In this document: positions 16,201 to 23,773 of the stretch, in pieces | How positions within the stretch are numbered: position 1 is the first letter of the stretch | How the letters are laid out: each line of letters opens with the position of its first letter | Assembly: GCA_937902985.1 (NCBI GenBank) | Contig: CALFNG010000194.1 | Location: 1 to 39,077, forward strand | Length of the DNA: 39,077 nucleotides | Source: an uncultured Myxococcales bacterium | Lineage (GTDB): Bacteria; Myxococcota_A; Polyangia; Polyangiales; Polyangiaceae | Reading direction: 5' to 3' | Notes under the pieces: generated by a model | The model's input: only the letters and a program-made list of their open reading frames with translations | What the model was told of the DNA's origin: nothing | The model's database searches: none | Position numbers and translations under genes: made by a program

Positions 16201-17170
16201 GGTCGGTACATGAGCCGCAGCTGAGCGTGCCCCCGCACCCATCACCGGCGACGCCGCACGTATACCCCAGGCTGGTGCAGGTCTGGGGCGTGCACACGAC
16301 GCCCCCGTCAGGCGTGAGGCCGTCGTTGCCGCCGCACTTGTCGAAGCCGCCGCCGCCGCAGTACTGCGGGTTGGCGCAGCTGCCGCAACTGACCACGCCG
16401 CCGCAGCCGTCGGCCGCGATGCCGCAGGTGTAGCCGAAGGCCGTGCAAGTCGTCGGCGTGCACGGGATGCCGCCGTCGGGCAGCAGGCCGTTGCTGCCGC
16501 CGCATTTGTCGAAGCCGCCTCCGCCGCAGAACTGGGGGTTATTGCAGGTGCCGCAACTGAGCACGCCCCCGCAGCCATCTGCGGCGACGCCGCAGGTGTA
16601 CCCGAGCGCGGCGCACGTCGTCGGTGTGCAAGCGGTGCCGCCGCCGTCGGGGGTGAGGCCATTGTTGCCGCCGCACTTGTTGAAGCCGCCGCCGCCGCAG
16701 AACTGCGGACTGGCGCAGCTACCGCAACTGAGCACGCCGCCGCAGCCGTCCCCCGCATAGCCGCAGTCGATGGTGAGGCTCTGACAGGTCTCCTGCGTAC
16801 AGTTGCTCGTCGGCCCGGCGTCGCCGCCGTCGGGCAGAGAGCCGGTGCTTCCTCCGCATAGGCTGTAGCCGCCGCCGCCGCAGAATTGGCCCACCGGGCA
16901 CCCGCCGCAGTCGAGCGTGCTGCCGCACCCGTCGCCGTTCATACCGCACGTATACGAGAGCTCCGCGCACGTCTTCGGCACGCACGCCGTCGCCCCGGCA
17001 TCGTCGCCGCCGAACACACCGCCGCTGCCGTCCGACCGCTGGTCGGAGGCGTCGAATTGCCCCGGTACCGAGACCGTGGCGTCCGAGCCTCCGCACGAGG
17101 CGGCGGCGATCGCAGGCACTATTGCGACGACGAGCGTCGAGAGCCACCGCCCACCAAACCGTATACGCAT
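13205..17170 (-). CDS. Giant Cys-rich repeat lipoprotein: 8 + 8 eight-cysteine modules around a central domain
   Basis: 1321 residues from ATG 17170, chosen because the signal peptide (WLSTLVVAIVPAIAAASC, lipobox Cys26) starts there and a GAGGA site precedes it. Residues 63-510 hold eight tandem modules with spacing C-x4-C-x6-C-x6-C-x5-C-x2-C-x5-C-x7-C, each followed by a linker such as NNGLTPDGG. Residues 916-1321 hold eight more with x8 in the last gap and short YPDGG-type linkers. That is 128 cysteines, enough for four disulfides per module. The central part (about 515-910) starts with a carboxypeptidase-regulatory-like beta domain (SVNGFVFDPGNSLPVYNALV) and continues with a segment resembling a class I amidotransferase-like fold (YDVILFPCQGGEA, then NDGGRVFATHFNYTLL). 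Probably a surface protein; adhesion or carbohydrate binding is inference. Confidence 0.85.
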   Translation of the reverse strand: MRIRFGGRWLSTLVVAIVPAIAAASCGGSDATVSVPGQFDASDQRSDGSGGVFGGDDAGATACVPKTCAELSYTCGMNGDGCGSTLDCGGCPVGQFCGGGGYSLCGGSTGSLPDGGDAGPTSNCTQETCQSLTIDCGYAGDGCGGVLSCGSCASPQFCGGGGFNKCGGNNGLTPDGGGTACTPTTCAALGYTCGVAADGCGGVLSCGTCNNPQFCGGGGFDKCGGSNGLLPDGGIPCTPTTCTAFGYTCGIAADGCGGVVSCGSCANPQYCGGGGFDKCGGNDGLTPDGGVVCTPQTCTSLGYTCGVAGDGCGGTLSCGSCTDPGYCGGGGYSKCGGNNGLTPDGSVACTPKTCAMLGFTCGITGDGCGGSLSCGSCANPQYCGGGGFNQCGGNNGLTPDGGVSCTPTTCVALGYNCGQAADGCGGLLNCGACTNPEYCGGAGYDQCGGNNGLTPDGGVACTPKTCAQLNYTCGAAGDGCGNLINCGACTSPQYCGGGGYDRCGPSSVSVCDGGATTSVNGFVFDPGNSLPVYNALVYVPIGAVQTPQTGVNPAICGCTAPPAYVSAYTSIDGSFTLNVPSNSSLTLVVQLGKWQRAFTESITPCTSNKLVANLTLPSTHLQGHIPQFAVDTGNVDTMECVLRKMGIADAEFVDPAIAKGVPTAAGRVHLYQGSNYAGGAVVDNATPKESALTESSSVMNSYDVILFPCQGGEAAYTSNRGFPNTLGNLLNFANDGGRVFATHFNYTLLNTNGTATTGFEASASWALNKGSWQGPFTGNIDAQATFPRGQALANWIHQPVVYGGTYGQIPVDVIRNDFTSATAPAQEWMYTTNPPDNGLAHMDIHYTFDTPFTAGGSAGTCGRVVFSDFHVEDASNNQSKGKTFPKECTAGAMTPQEKLLEFMLFDLTSCVTPPSCTALTCGQQNISCGPAGDGCGGQLSCGNCVSPQTCGGGGVAGQCGYPDGGSCAPQTCVSEGIACGPAGDGCGNQLNCGTCVSPQTCGGGGVFGHCGYPDGGGCQAQTCASQGISCGPAGDGCGNQINCGSCVSPQTCGGGGVSGQCGYPDAASCAPTSCAAQSITCGPAGDGCGNLLSCGTCTAPATCGGGGVPGQCGRPDAGSCKPLTCAAQNVACGPAGDGCGNQVDCGSCTPPATCGGGGVPSQCGYPDASSCAPLTCAQQNISCGPTGDGCGNQVNCGTCPSGQACGGGGVPGHCGAPDSGSCAPVTCAQQNISCGPTGDGCGNLIQCGNCPSGQTCGGGGVAGQCGTPPGACVPVSCQTQGINCGPAGDGCGNLIQCGACVSPETCGGGGKPGVCGNSVTR
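13208..14424 (-). repeat. C-terminal array of eight Cys-rich modules (type 2)
   Basis: Eight coding repeats of about 150 bp. Each encodes eight cysteines with the constant core CGPxGDGCGN and CGGGG, and linkers of the YPDGGS type. They differ from the N-terminal array in the last cysteine spacing (x8 against x7), so the two arrays expanded separately. Confidence 0.9.
15640..16984 (-). repeat. N-terminal array of eight Cys-rich modules (type 1)
   Basis: Eight coding repeats of about 170 bp with the constant core DGCGG ... CGGGG[FY]xxCGG and the linker NNGLTPDGG. DNA similarity between units is high, so unequal recombination or assembly collapse is possible here. Confidence 0.9.
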
Positions 17171-17246
17171 CGATGTCCTCGCGAGAATTGGCGAAGCGGA
17201 CGTACAGGCCCGCCACACTAGGACCCAATATGGATGAACGCGAGCA

Positions 17247-17358
17247 AAGTTGCAATGCAACTTCGCGTGGCGAAAGCTCTCGCCTAGCTCGCCTAGCTCG
17301 CTCGCTCTCCGGCGAGATTCGCTCACACGCAGCTCGCTGGCGCGATTCGCTCACACGC
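17247..17358. repeat. Palindrome and 28-bp-spaced direct repeat upstream of the Cys-rich lipoprotein gene
   Basis: A perfect 17-nt palindrome, AAGTTGCA-A-TGCAACTT, occupies 17247-17263. A 20-bp direct repeat with one difference lies at 17311-17330 and 17339-17358 (core GATTCGCTCACACGC). The region between the lipoprotein start (17170) and the Sel1 relic has no convincing gene and probably carries the lipoprotein promoter. Confidence 0.6.
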
Positions 17359-17446
17359 ACTTACCGCGTTCGTCGATATCTGCTTATCTGCGCGCAATCG
17401 CCGCTTCGCCTGGGCCGAGCGAGGTCTGACGCCTTCAGGCACGTAC

Positions 17447-17799
17447 GTGACCACCGCTGCGCCAGGCCGCATCGCGATCGATTTCCTCGGCACCTTCGCG
17501 GGAAGACGCCGCGCCCGGCTCGTGAGAGTGCAGCCGCGAAGTGCGAGGGCGGCGCGGGTTGTCTCCTCGCGCGCGCGGGAGAGATGCTCCGCGACGGCCA
17601 GGGAGTGGCAGAAGGCGAAGACCAGGCGCTCGCGATGTTTCAGCGGGCCTGCGCGAGCGGAGAGCCCAAGGGCTGCACGCTGCAGGCCGCGTCGTAGCGC
17701 CGGGACGCCGCGGCCCCTTCCGGCATCGGCTACGGCATCGGCAAGTTCATCGCCGATCCGGCGACGAGGCCGCGTCCGCGAACGCCGTCGTCTTGCTAG
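17447..17799 (+). pseudogene. Sel1-like repeat protein relic
   Basis: At 17529-17697 one frame encodes KCEGGAGCLLARAGEMLRDG followed by an AC-GEPKGC segment. This is the Sel1-like repeat pattern with paired cysteines that is common in myxobacterial secreted proteins. The frame meets a stop at 17695-17697, and downstream the same frame continues with protein-like GIGYGIGKFIADPAT before another stop. Upstream, a protein-like start (TTAAPGRIAIDFLGTFAG from GTG 17447) lies in a different frame. A frameshift plus an in-frame stop make this a decayed gene. Its end abuts the 3' end of the opposite-strand NRPS. Confidence 0.55.
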
Positions 17800-20700
17800 C
17801 GCGCGCGGATCACGGCGGAAACAGGCACTCGACCCGTATCCGGGCGCTCTCGACTCTCCGCCGGCACACGAAGGCCAATCTCGCGAGGAGAAGATCGCGG
17901 TGGCGCATCCGGATGGCAGCGAGCGATCGCCGCCGTGACCAGCTCGGCGATACGCGCCTGGTTCGACTCGCTGAACATGGTCAAGTGCGCCCCCGGAACG
18001 GTCGCCACCTCGATGTCACCGCCGACCCACGACTGCCAGCCGTACAGCGGATCGCCCATGCTGTTTCCGATCCAATGTTCGAAGATTCCCGTCTTGATGA
18101 GCAGCAGATCCGCGGGATCGCGTTGCTGGGGATGGTAGAGACCCCGGGCGTTCGTCAGCCCCGCGGCCACCTTGCGCAGCCGGAGATCCATGTCGGCGTC
18201 GCTGCTGGCGCAGAGAGGCGCCATCGCTTCTTCGGGGCGACCGATGGTCCGGTAGAAGCGGGTTCGCAAGCGATCCATCCGGCGCCGGAGATAGTCGCGA
18301 CGGCCTTCCACGTCGGCGTCGAGGAACGTTCGCACGTGAGCTCGCACACGCGCCAAGCCTGGCAAGAGCTTGGGGAACCCGGGGGCGAACCCATCGAAGG
18401 ACACGAGGAGCGGAACGGTTCGGCCTCGCGACCGCAGCTGGCGGGCCAGCTCGAACGCCACGAGGACGCCGAAGCTGTAGCCGCCGAGCACGATCGTCTC
18501 CTGCGGGCACGCCTCGAGGATTTGCGGCACGTAAATTTCAGCCATGCGCTCGATCGTGTGGTCGTACCCCTCGCTCGGGTCCTGGCTGCCGATGGCATTG
18601 AGCACATGGAGGGGATGCTGTTCGCCGAGACACCGCGCGAGGCCCTGAAACACGAAACCGAAGCCTCCGCTGCCCGACAGCAGCACGAGCGGCGGTTGCG
18701 CCCCGGATCGATTCAAGGTCACCAGATGGCGCGGCCGCGCCGTGACCGCGTCGGCTCGCTCGAGCGAAGCGGCGAGCGCTTCGAGCGTGGGATGCTCGAG
18801 GACGCTGGCGAGCGGGATCGGGAGCCCGAACTCCGTGGCCACGCGCGAGACCAGCATCACAGCCAGGAGCGAATGGCCGCCGAGAGCGAAGAAGTTGTCG
18901 TCGGCGCTTATGTCCTCTTTGCGCAGGAGCTCTCGCCAGATGGCCGCCATGCGCCGTTCCCGCTCGTTACGGGGGGCGATGAATGGCGTACGAGCCGCGC
19001 GCGCCGTGACGAGGGGCAGCGCGCTACAATCGACTTTGCCGTTGGAGGAAACGGGCAATGCGGCCAGCGCCGCGATCCGGCCCGGGACCATGAAGGCCGG
19101 CAGCGTGGAGGCGAGTTGCGCCTTGATCGCTTCTTCATTGAGTGAAGCGCCGTCGCGCATCACGACGTAAGCCACCAGCGCCTTTTGACCCGACGCGTCG
19201 GCGTACGCGGTGCACTTCGCTTCGCGAATCTGTGGCAACGCCGAGAGCGCGATCTCGACCTCACCCAGCTCGACGCGATAGCCCCGGATCTTCACCTGGA
19301 AGTCGGCGCGACCCAGGAACTCGAGATTCCCGTCGTCGAAGTACCGTGCGAGATCGCCGGTCTTGTACAGGCGATCGCCCGCGGCCCCGAAGGGGTCGGC
19401 GATGAAGCGCTCGCGCGTGAGCTCGGCTCGATGGAGATAGCCCTGAGCCAGGCAAGCGCCCCCGATATAGAGATCCCCGGTCACGCCGGCGGCCACCGGT
19501 CGCAGCTTCGCGTCGAGCACGTGGTAACGCGCGTTCTGGATGGGGCGTCCGTAAGGCACGCTCGTCCATCGCGGGTCGATCTGCTCCACGGGAAACGCGT
19601 TCGACCAGATGGCAGCCTCGGTGGCTCCTCCCAGACTGTGCACCGCGACCCCGGCGAAAACGTGCTTCAGCGCCCCGGGGAGGCTGATGGGAATCCAGTC
19701 GCCGCTGAGCATGACCAAACGCAGCGCCGAGCGTGGCGCGCTGCCGGCGGGCGAAGGAAAGAACGGGACGAGGCGCTGCAGCGCGGCCGGAGCCGAATCC
19801 CAGATGGTGATGCCCCGCTCGGTGACCGCGCGCGCGAGCACCGCCGGGTCCTGGAGCCAATCGCTGGTCGCCACGACCACGGTGGCGCCCGCGCCGAGGC
19901 TACCGAAGAGATCGTAAACGGAGAGATCGAAGGAGGGCGAGGTGACGAAGAGCAGACGGTCACCCGGCCCCACGCCAAACGTGCGATTCACCCAGTCGAG
20001 GGTGTTGACGACGGCGCGATGGGTCAGCACGACCCCCTTCGGTCGCCCCGTGCTGCCCGACGTATAGATCGCATAGCAAGCGTCGGTCGGCTCGGCGGCG
20101 TTCGGCGGACGAGTCGGTGGCATCGCGGCGATGTCGGTCATGTCGGCGCCATCGACGACGAGCGCGGGCGCTGCGAAGAGCGCACGGTGCCGCGCATCGA
20201 CGACGACGAGGAGCGCTTCGGCGTCGGCGAGCATGAACGCGAGACGTTCGGCGGGGTAGTCGGGATCGAGCGGCACGTAAGCCGCCCCAGCCTTGGCGAT
20301 GGCCAGGAGGGTGACCACGAGGCCGAAGCCCCGGGAAAGGCAAACCCCGATGTACACGCCCGGCCGAGCGCCCCGGGCGATGAGCGCGTGAGCAAGCCGG
20401 TTCGCCCGTGCCTCGAGCTCGGCGTACGTCAGCGTCGCGTCCCCGCACTCGACGGCAATGTCCGCGGGCCGAAGCGCGACCTGCTGCTCGAAGGCCTCGT
20501 GAATGCAAAGTCCCTCGGGAAACGAACGCACCGTGTCGTTCCATTCGACGAGAATCCGATGGCGTTCGTCCGAGGACAAGATGTCCACCTCGCCGAGGCG
20601 CGTGTGCTCGCCGGCCCCGGCGAGGCCATCCATGGCTGCGATCAAGTAGGCGGCGATCCGCTCGACGACCGGTTCGCGAAAGCGCGAGCGAGCGAAGAGC

Positions 20701-21941
20701 AGGCGAACTTCGAGGGTCTCGCCCTCGAACACGGTGACCGTCAACGGAAGCGAAGGCTGCTCGTGGAGCGTGCAAGAGCGCGATTTCCAGGCCGGATGCG
20801 CCTGGCGCAACTCCTGGTTGAGCTCGCGATTCTCGAACATCAGGAGCGTCTCGAAAAGTGGGGCCCCCGGCGGGAGGTCGCTGTGGGCTTGAATCTCCGC
20901 GAGCACCGCGTGCTCGTGCGGGCGGAGATCGAGCGCGTGCTGTCGCACCTGATCGAGGAATTCGGCCACGAGACCGTCCTCGCCGAGGCTCACGCGCAGC
21001 GGCAAGGTGTTCATCAGCAAACCCACAGTCTGGCGGGCTCGTCCCCCGAGCATTCCGCCGCGGCAAGCGCGCACCGTGCCAAAAAGGACGTCTTGATCTC
21101 CGGTGAGCCGTGAAAGCACGAGAGCCCAGGCCGCATGGATGAGCGTTCCCATCGAAATCTGGGGGCGTCGCTGGGTCAAGGCTCGCGCGGCGGCGAGCAC
21201 CCGCTCGTCGACGACCCGCCGGACCGTGCCCACGCCTTGGTGCGGAAGCGGCCGAGCAGCCGGCTCCGCCAGCGGAAGCGGTGTCGGCGCCGTCTTGCCG
21301 CGCAGCCATTCTTCGAAGAAAGACGAGCTGGCCAGATGAGCGCGCCGCCCGAGCCACTCGACGCACTCGCGAAGCGGCGGTCCCGGAGGCCCCAGGCGGC
21401 TCGGCTCTCCACCCCGCAGGACCGCGTACGAAGCGAATGCCTCCGCCAGGACGATCGCCATCGAGCGTCCGTCGACCAATATGTGATGAACGGTCCAGAC
21501 GACCTCACACCGGTCCGTAGCGCACCGAAAAACGGTGACTCGCATGAGGGGAGCGCGCCGCAGGTCGAAGCCTCGGGCCCGGTCGCTCGCGAGAAAGGCC
21601 TCTCGTCGCCGTTCGAGCTCCGCCTCGTCGAGCCCGCGCCAGTCCACCGTCTCGACCGGCACGACGACCCCCGACTCGGAGCGCTGTTGCGGTTCCTGAG
21701 GCCCCTCCCACCGGAAAGTCGCTGAAAGGGCCGGATGTCGACGAAGAACGAGCGACCAAGCCTTCGCGAACTCGGGCGGACTGATGTTCTCCGCCAGCAC
21801 GATGTGGATCTGTTCGATGTCGTAGCCGGCGCCCTGCTTCTCGAGTTGGAGCACGCTCTGAAAGAGCATCCCCGTCTGCATGGGGAGGAGTCCATAGGCG
21901 ACGCTGCGCGCGGCTGAGTCAGCGATGTCGACGATGGCCAT
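17796..21941 (-). CDS. Single-module NRPS: C - A - T - thioesterase
   Basis: 1381 residues; the ATG is preceded by GGTGGG at a good distance. The condensation domain (about 15-440) has an intact HHILVDG (His152, His153, Asp157) and the later LLMNTLPLRV motif. The adenylation domain (about 470-960) has YTSGSTGRPKG, SFDLSVYD (Asp672 anchors the amino group), GGATEAAIW, GRADFQVKIRG and the A10 Lys in NGKV. By alignment to GrsA I read the code D-L-Y-D-M-S-L-I-W-K, close to the known cysteine code DLYNLSLIWK, with Asp instead of Asn at position 278. The carrier has GGHSL (Ser1024). The thioesterase has GGYSFG (Ser1156) and His1319. It would condense an upstream acyl or aminoacyl donor with a cysteine-like residue and release the product. 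No other module, Sfp-type transferase or transporter is adjacent. Confidence 0.9.
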   Translation of the reverse strand: MAIVDIADSAARSVAYGLLPMQTGMLFQSVLQLEKQGAGYDIEQIHIVLAENISPPEFAKAWSLVLRRHPALSATFRWEGPQEPQQRSESGVVVPVETVDWRGLDEAELERRREAFLASDRARGFDLRRAPLMRVTVFRCATDRCEVVWTVHHILVDGRSMAIVLAEAFASYAVLRGGEPSRLGPPGPPLRECVEWLGRRAHLASSSFFEEWLRGKTAPTPLPLAEPAARPLPHQGVGTVRRVVDERVLAAARALTQRRPQISMGTLIHAAWALVLSRLTGDQDVLFGTVRACRGGMLGGRARQTVGLLMNTLPLRVSLGEDGLVAEFLDQVRQHALDLRPHEHAVLAEIQAHSDLPPGAPLFETLLMFENRELNQELRQAHPAWKSRSCTLHEQPSLPLTVTVFEGETLEVRLLFARSRFREPVVERIAAYLIAAMDGLAGAGEHTRLGEVDILSSDERHRILVEWNDTVRSFPEGLCIHEAFEQQVALRPADIAVECGDATLTYAELEARANRLAHALIARGARPGVYIGVCLSRGFGLVVTLLAIAKAGAAYVPLDPDYPAERLAFMLADAEALLVVVDARHRALFAAPALVVDGADMTDIAAMPPTRPPNAAEPTDACYAIYTSGSTGRPKGVVLTHRAVVNTLDWVNRTFGVGPGDRLLFVTSPSFDLSVYDLFGSLGAGATVVVATSDWLQDPAVLARAVTERGITIWDSAPAALQRLVPFFPSPAGSAPRSALRLVMLSGDWIPISLPGALKHVFAGVAVHSLGGATEAAIWSNAFPVEQIDPRWTSVPYGRPIQNARYHVLDAKLRPVAAGVTGDLYIGGACLAQGYLHRAELTRERFIADPFGAAGDRLYKTGDLARYFDDGNLEFLGRADFQVKIRGYRVELGEVEIALSALPQIREAKCTAYADASGQKALVAYVVMRDGASLNEEAIKAQLASTLPAFMVPGRIAALAALPVSSNGKVDCSALPLVTARAARTPFIAPRNERERRMAAIWRELLRKEDISADDNFFALGGHSLLAVMLVSRVATEFGLPIPLASVLEHPTLEALAASLERADAVTARPRHLVTLNRSGAQPPLVLLSGSGGFGFVFQGLARCLGEQHPLHVLNAIGSQDPSEGYDHTIERMAEIYVPQILEACPQETIVLGGYSFGVLVAFELARQLRSRGRTVPLLVSFDGFAPGFPKLLPGLARVRAHVRTFLDADVEGRRDYLRRRMDRLRTRFYRTIGRPEEAMAPLCASSDADMDLRLRKVAAGLTNARGLYHPQQRDPADLLLIKTGIFEHWIGNSMGDPLYGWQSWVGGDIEVATVPGAHLTMFSESNQARIAELVTAAIARCHPDAPPRSSPREIGLRVPAESRERPDTGRVPVSAVIRAR

Positions 21942-22149
21942 GGGTCAATCCCACCTCGGAGCCGGCGCAGCGAGAGCTCCCGAAACCGCGCGCCGAACGG
22001 CGAGTTCCTTCGTTCCTGAAGACTACTTCGAGGACGTCAGCCTTGCACCTGCAATTCGAGCTCCATGACCTGCAGGTCGGGTCCGAGGGACCCGGGCGAC
22101 CCGCGGCAGGCTCTGGTGCGTCGTCGCCGCCCTCGATGACACACACTGG

Positions 22150-22448
22150 GGCGAAATTGCCGGATTTTAACGAAGCGTTTCGGCAGGACATGCTGCACGA
22201 AGCGACGGAGAAATTCGACGCCAGTGACCGTCGCGGTCGCGCCGTTCTTTGTGGCGATCGTGACCGTATTTCCGTCGCACGACAGGATGCGGCGATTCGA
22301 GATCCCGACGCGATGCGTGTAGCGACCCAGGTACGCGAGCACGTGCGCAGGCCGGCCAAAAGGGCGTTTCGCGTACACGACCCAACGCTTCTTTGTGAGC
22401 TTGGCCATCATGCGGTCGAAGGCCTGTGGGTCGCGAAAACTCGGTCTT
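22150..22448 (-). pseudogene. IS91-family transposase relic (C-terminal part)
   Basis: The minus strand encodes FRDPQAFDRMMAKLTKKRWV, then AKRPFGRPAHVLAYLGRYTH, RVGISNRRIL and VEFLRRFVQHVLPKRFVKIR. This is the conserved C-terminal region of IS91-type Y2 (rolling-circle) transposases. The frame is closed by a stop just upstream, and the sequence after FVKIR no longer matches, so the catalytic N-terminal half and the very C-terminus are missing. It cannot be active. IS91 elements move single-ended and often carry neighbouring DNA, which fits the decayed surroundings. Confidence 0.75.
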
Positions 22449-22803
22449 CATGGACGCCGTGTGCGTCAGGGTCCGGAGGCCATCGGCTTCGCGGGAGGCA
22501 TCGGCGATCCGTCGACCCAGCGACGTCGCGTCCTCGGGGTGCTCTGCGAGCGGCTCGAAGAGCTCCGCGAGGATGCGTAGCGAACGAGTCAGCCCTCGGA
22601 GCGCGCGGGCCGCGGCTCCGCGCGTGGGGGAGCTCGAAGATCGACCGCGCGCTCAGCCGCGCATCGGTGAAGTCGAGCCATTTCCCGGCGAGGTGATGCC
22701 CTGCAAGACGATCGAGCAACCGCCGGAGGGCGCGCCAGTAGCTGATCATGTGAACCAGCGAGACGAGCGTGAGCGCCCAGCCCGTGGACATCGAGCGGAG
22801 CAC
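22440..22803 (-). pseudogene. Frameshifted gene relic, unknown family
   Basis: Two protein-like segments lie in different minus-strand frames: first MSTGWALTLVSLVHMISYWR ... KWLDFTDARLSARSIFEL (22803 to about 22630), then, after a shift of one base, LTRSLRILAELFEPLAEHP ... LGRRIADASREADGLRTLTH down to about 22440. There it runs into the IS91 relic. I do not recognise the family. The break suggests the original gene lost its reading frame and its 3' end at the IS junction. Confidence 0.4.
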
Positions 22804-22824
22804 CGTGCGCGTACCTTGTCGTAC

Positions 22825-23065
22825 CTATCTTTTCGCCAGATCGGCCTCGTCGCCGGGCAATACCAGGTGAGACGGGGTAGCGCGCACGAGGTCGTCCGTG
22901 CACGGAATGACCATCTGGACCGGGTCGAACGCAACGGTCTGGCGCCGCGTTGAGCACCGGAATGCCGAGCGCCACCATGGCGCGTCGACCGATGAGCAGC
23001 GCGCGGGCGCCGCTCTCGGCGATGGCACCGAAAAACCGCTCCTCCGTGAACTCGCCACGCTCCAC
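22825..23065 (-). pseudogene. Frameshifted nucleotidyltransferase-like gene relic
   Basis: From GTG 23065 the minus strand encodes GEFTEERFFGAIAESGARAL followed by LIGRRAMVALGIPVLNA, a start typical of small predicted nucleotidyltransferase-fold proteins. The frame then degrades, but one frame over, the sequence TVAFDPVQMVIPCTDDLVRA continues to DEADLAKR and a stop at 22825. A single frameshift near 22950 explains this. It starts 17 bp after the rplS stop, so it is probably transcribed with rplS as junk or as a recently broken gene. Confidence 0.5.
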
Positions 23066-23082
23066 CGGGACAGCCTAGCGAA

Positions 23083-23439
23083 TCAGACGTCCTTCTGATC
23101 GCGGACGCGCGCGGCCTTGCCGGCCAGGTCACGCAAGTAGAAGAGACGCGCGCGCCGGACGACGCCGCGGCTCACCACGTCGACCTTCTCGATACGCGGC
23201 GAGTGCGACAGGAAAATGCGCTCGACGCCGACGTTGAAGCTCACCTTGCGCACCGTGAAGGTGCTACGGGCCCCGCCCCGATGCCGCTTGATGACGACGC
23301 CCTGGAACACCTGGGTGCGCTCCTTGTCGCCTTCGACGATGCGATAGTGCACGCGCACCGTGTCGCCGACGCGAAACTCGGGGAGGTCCGTGCGAAGTTG
23401 CGAGGACTCGATGTCGGCGATCTTGAGCGAGGTGTGCAT
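23083..23439 (-). CDS. rplS: 50S ribosomal protein L19
   Basis: 118 residues from ATG 23439, the usual L19 length; the frame is open further upstream but that extension has no L19 similarity. Recognisable segments are [60 protein letters not shown] and the C-terminal [19 protein letters not shown]19 sits at the 30S/50S interface. In many bacteria rplS closes the rpsP-rimM-trmD-rplS operon; here the next genes are relics and the upstream region is shared with divergent rplC. Confidence 0.97.
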   Translation of the reverse strand: MHTSLKIADIESSQLRTDLPEFRVGDTVRVHYRIVEGDKERTQVFQGVVIKRHRGGARSTFTVRKVSFNVGVERIFLSHSPRIEKVDVVSRGVVRRARLFYLRDLAGKAARVRDQKDV

Positions 23440-23773
23440 GAGCGGCCGAAGAAGCGTGGGGTGGGAACGCCATTGCCGTGGCAACCCGACCGGGATGCGC
23501 TGGGGAATGCGAGCGCGGGCTTAAAGCATGCGCCAAAGAGACTGTCAAACAGGCCCGTCAACGCGGCTTGACCGGCGTCGGCGCCCAGGTAGAGTGCGCG
23601 CCCCCCCAGGTTTAGCCAGATTTAGCCAGTTTCGACAGAGTCGCCTCGACGAGCCGTGGTCCTCCTTGAAGACGAGGCCACCTGTCCCTTTCGCTTCGTG
23701 GACAGCGCGCTCCGACGGGCACTTCCCACAGTTACGTAGTTACGTACGCGCGCAAGCGAACAGGAGCGCCCTC
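23440..23773. promoter_or_regulatory. Divergent leader region of rplS and rplC with short tandem repeats
   Basis: This 334-bp stretch holds no gene. TTTAGCCAG occurs twice in tandem with a 10-bp period at 23611-23630, and GTTACGTA twice at 23731-23746. A strong AGGAG at 23762-23766 serves the rplC ATG at 23774. The helical-turn spacing of the first repeat would suit a dimeric regulator. I see no convincing -35/-10 pair. Confidence 0.5.

Noticed and set aside
13208-16984. CRISPR-like array in the regularly repeated DNA
   Set aside because: The repeats are in-frame coding modules without variable spacers of uniform length, and no cas genes are present.
17171-17326. Upstream extension of the Cys-rich lipoprotein frame to 17326
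   Set aside because: It would put 52 hydrophilic residues before the signal peptide and cross the palindrome at 17247-17263.
22426-22953. Plus-strand 175-codon frame over the relic zone
   Set aside because: It is Arg/Ser-rich without motifs, and the minus strand carries recognisable protein remnants in the same place.
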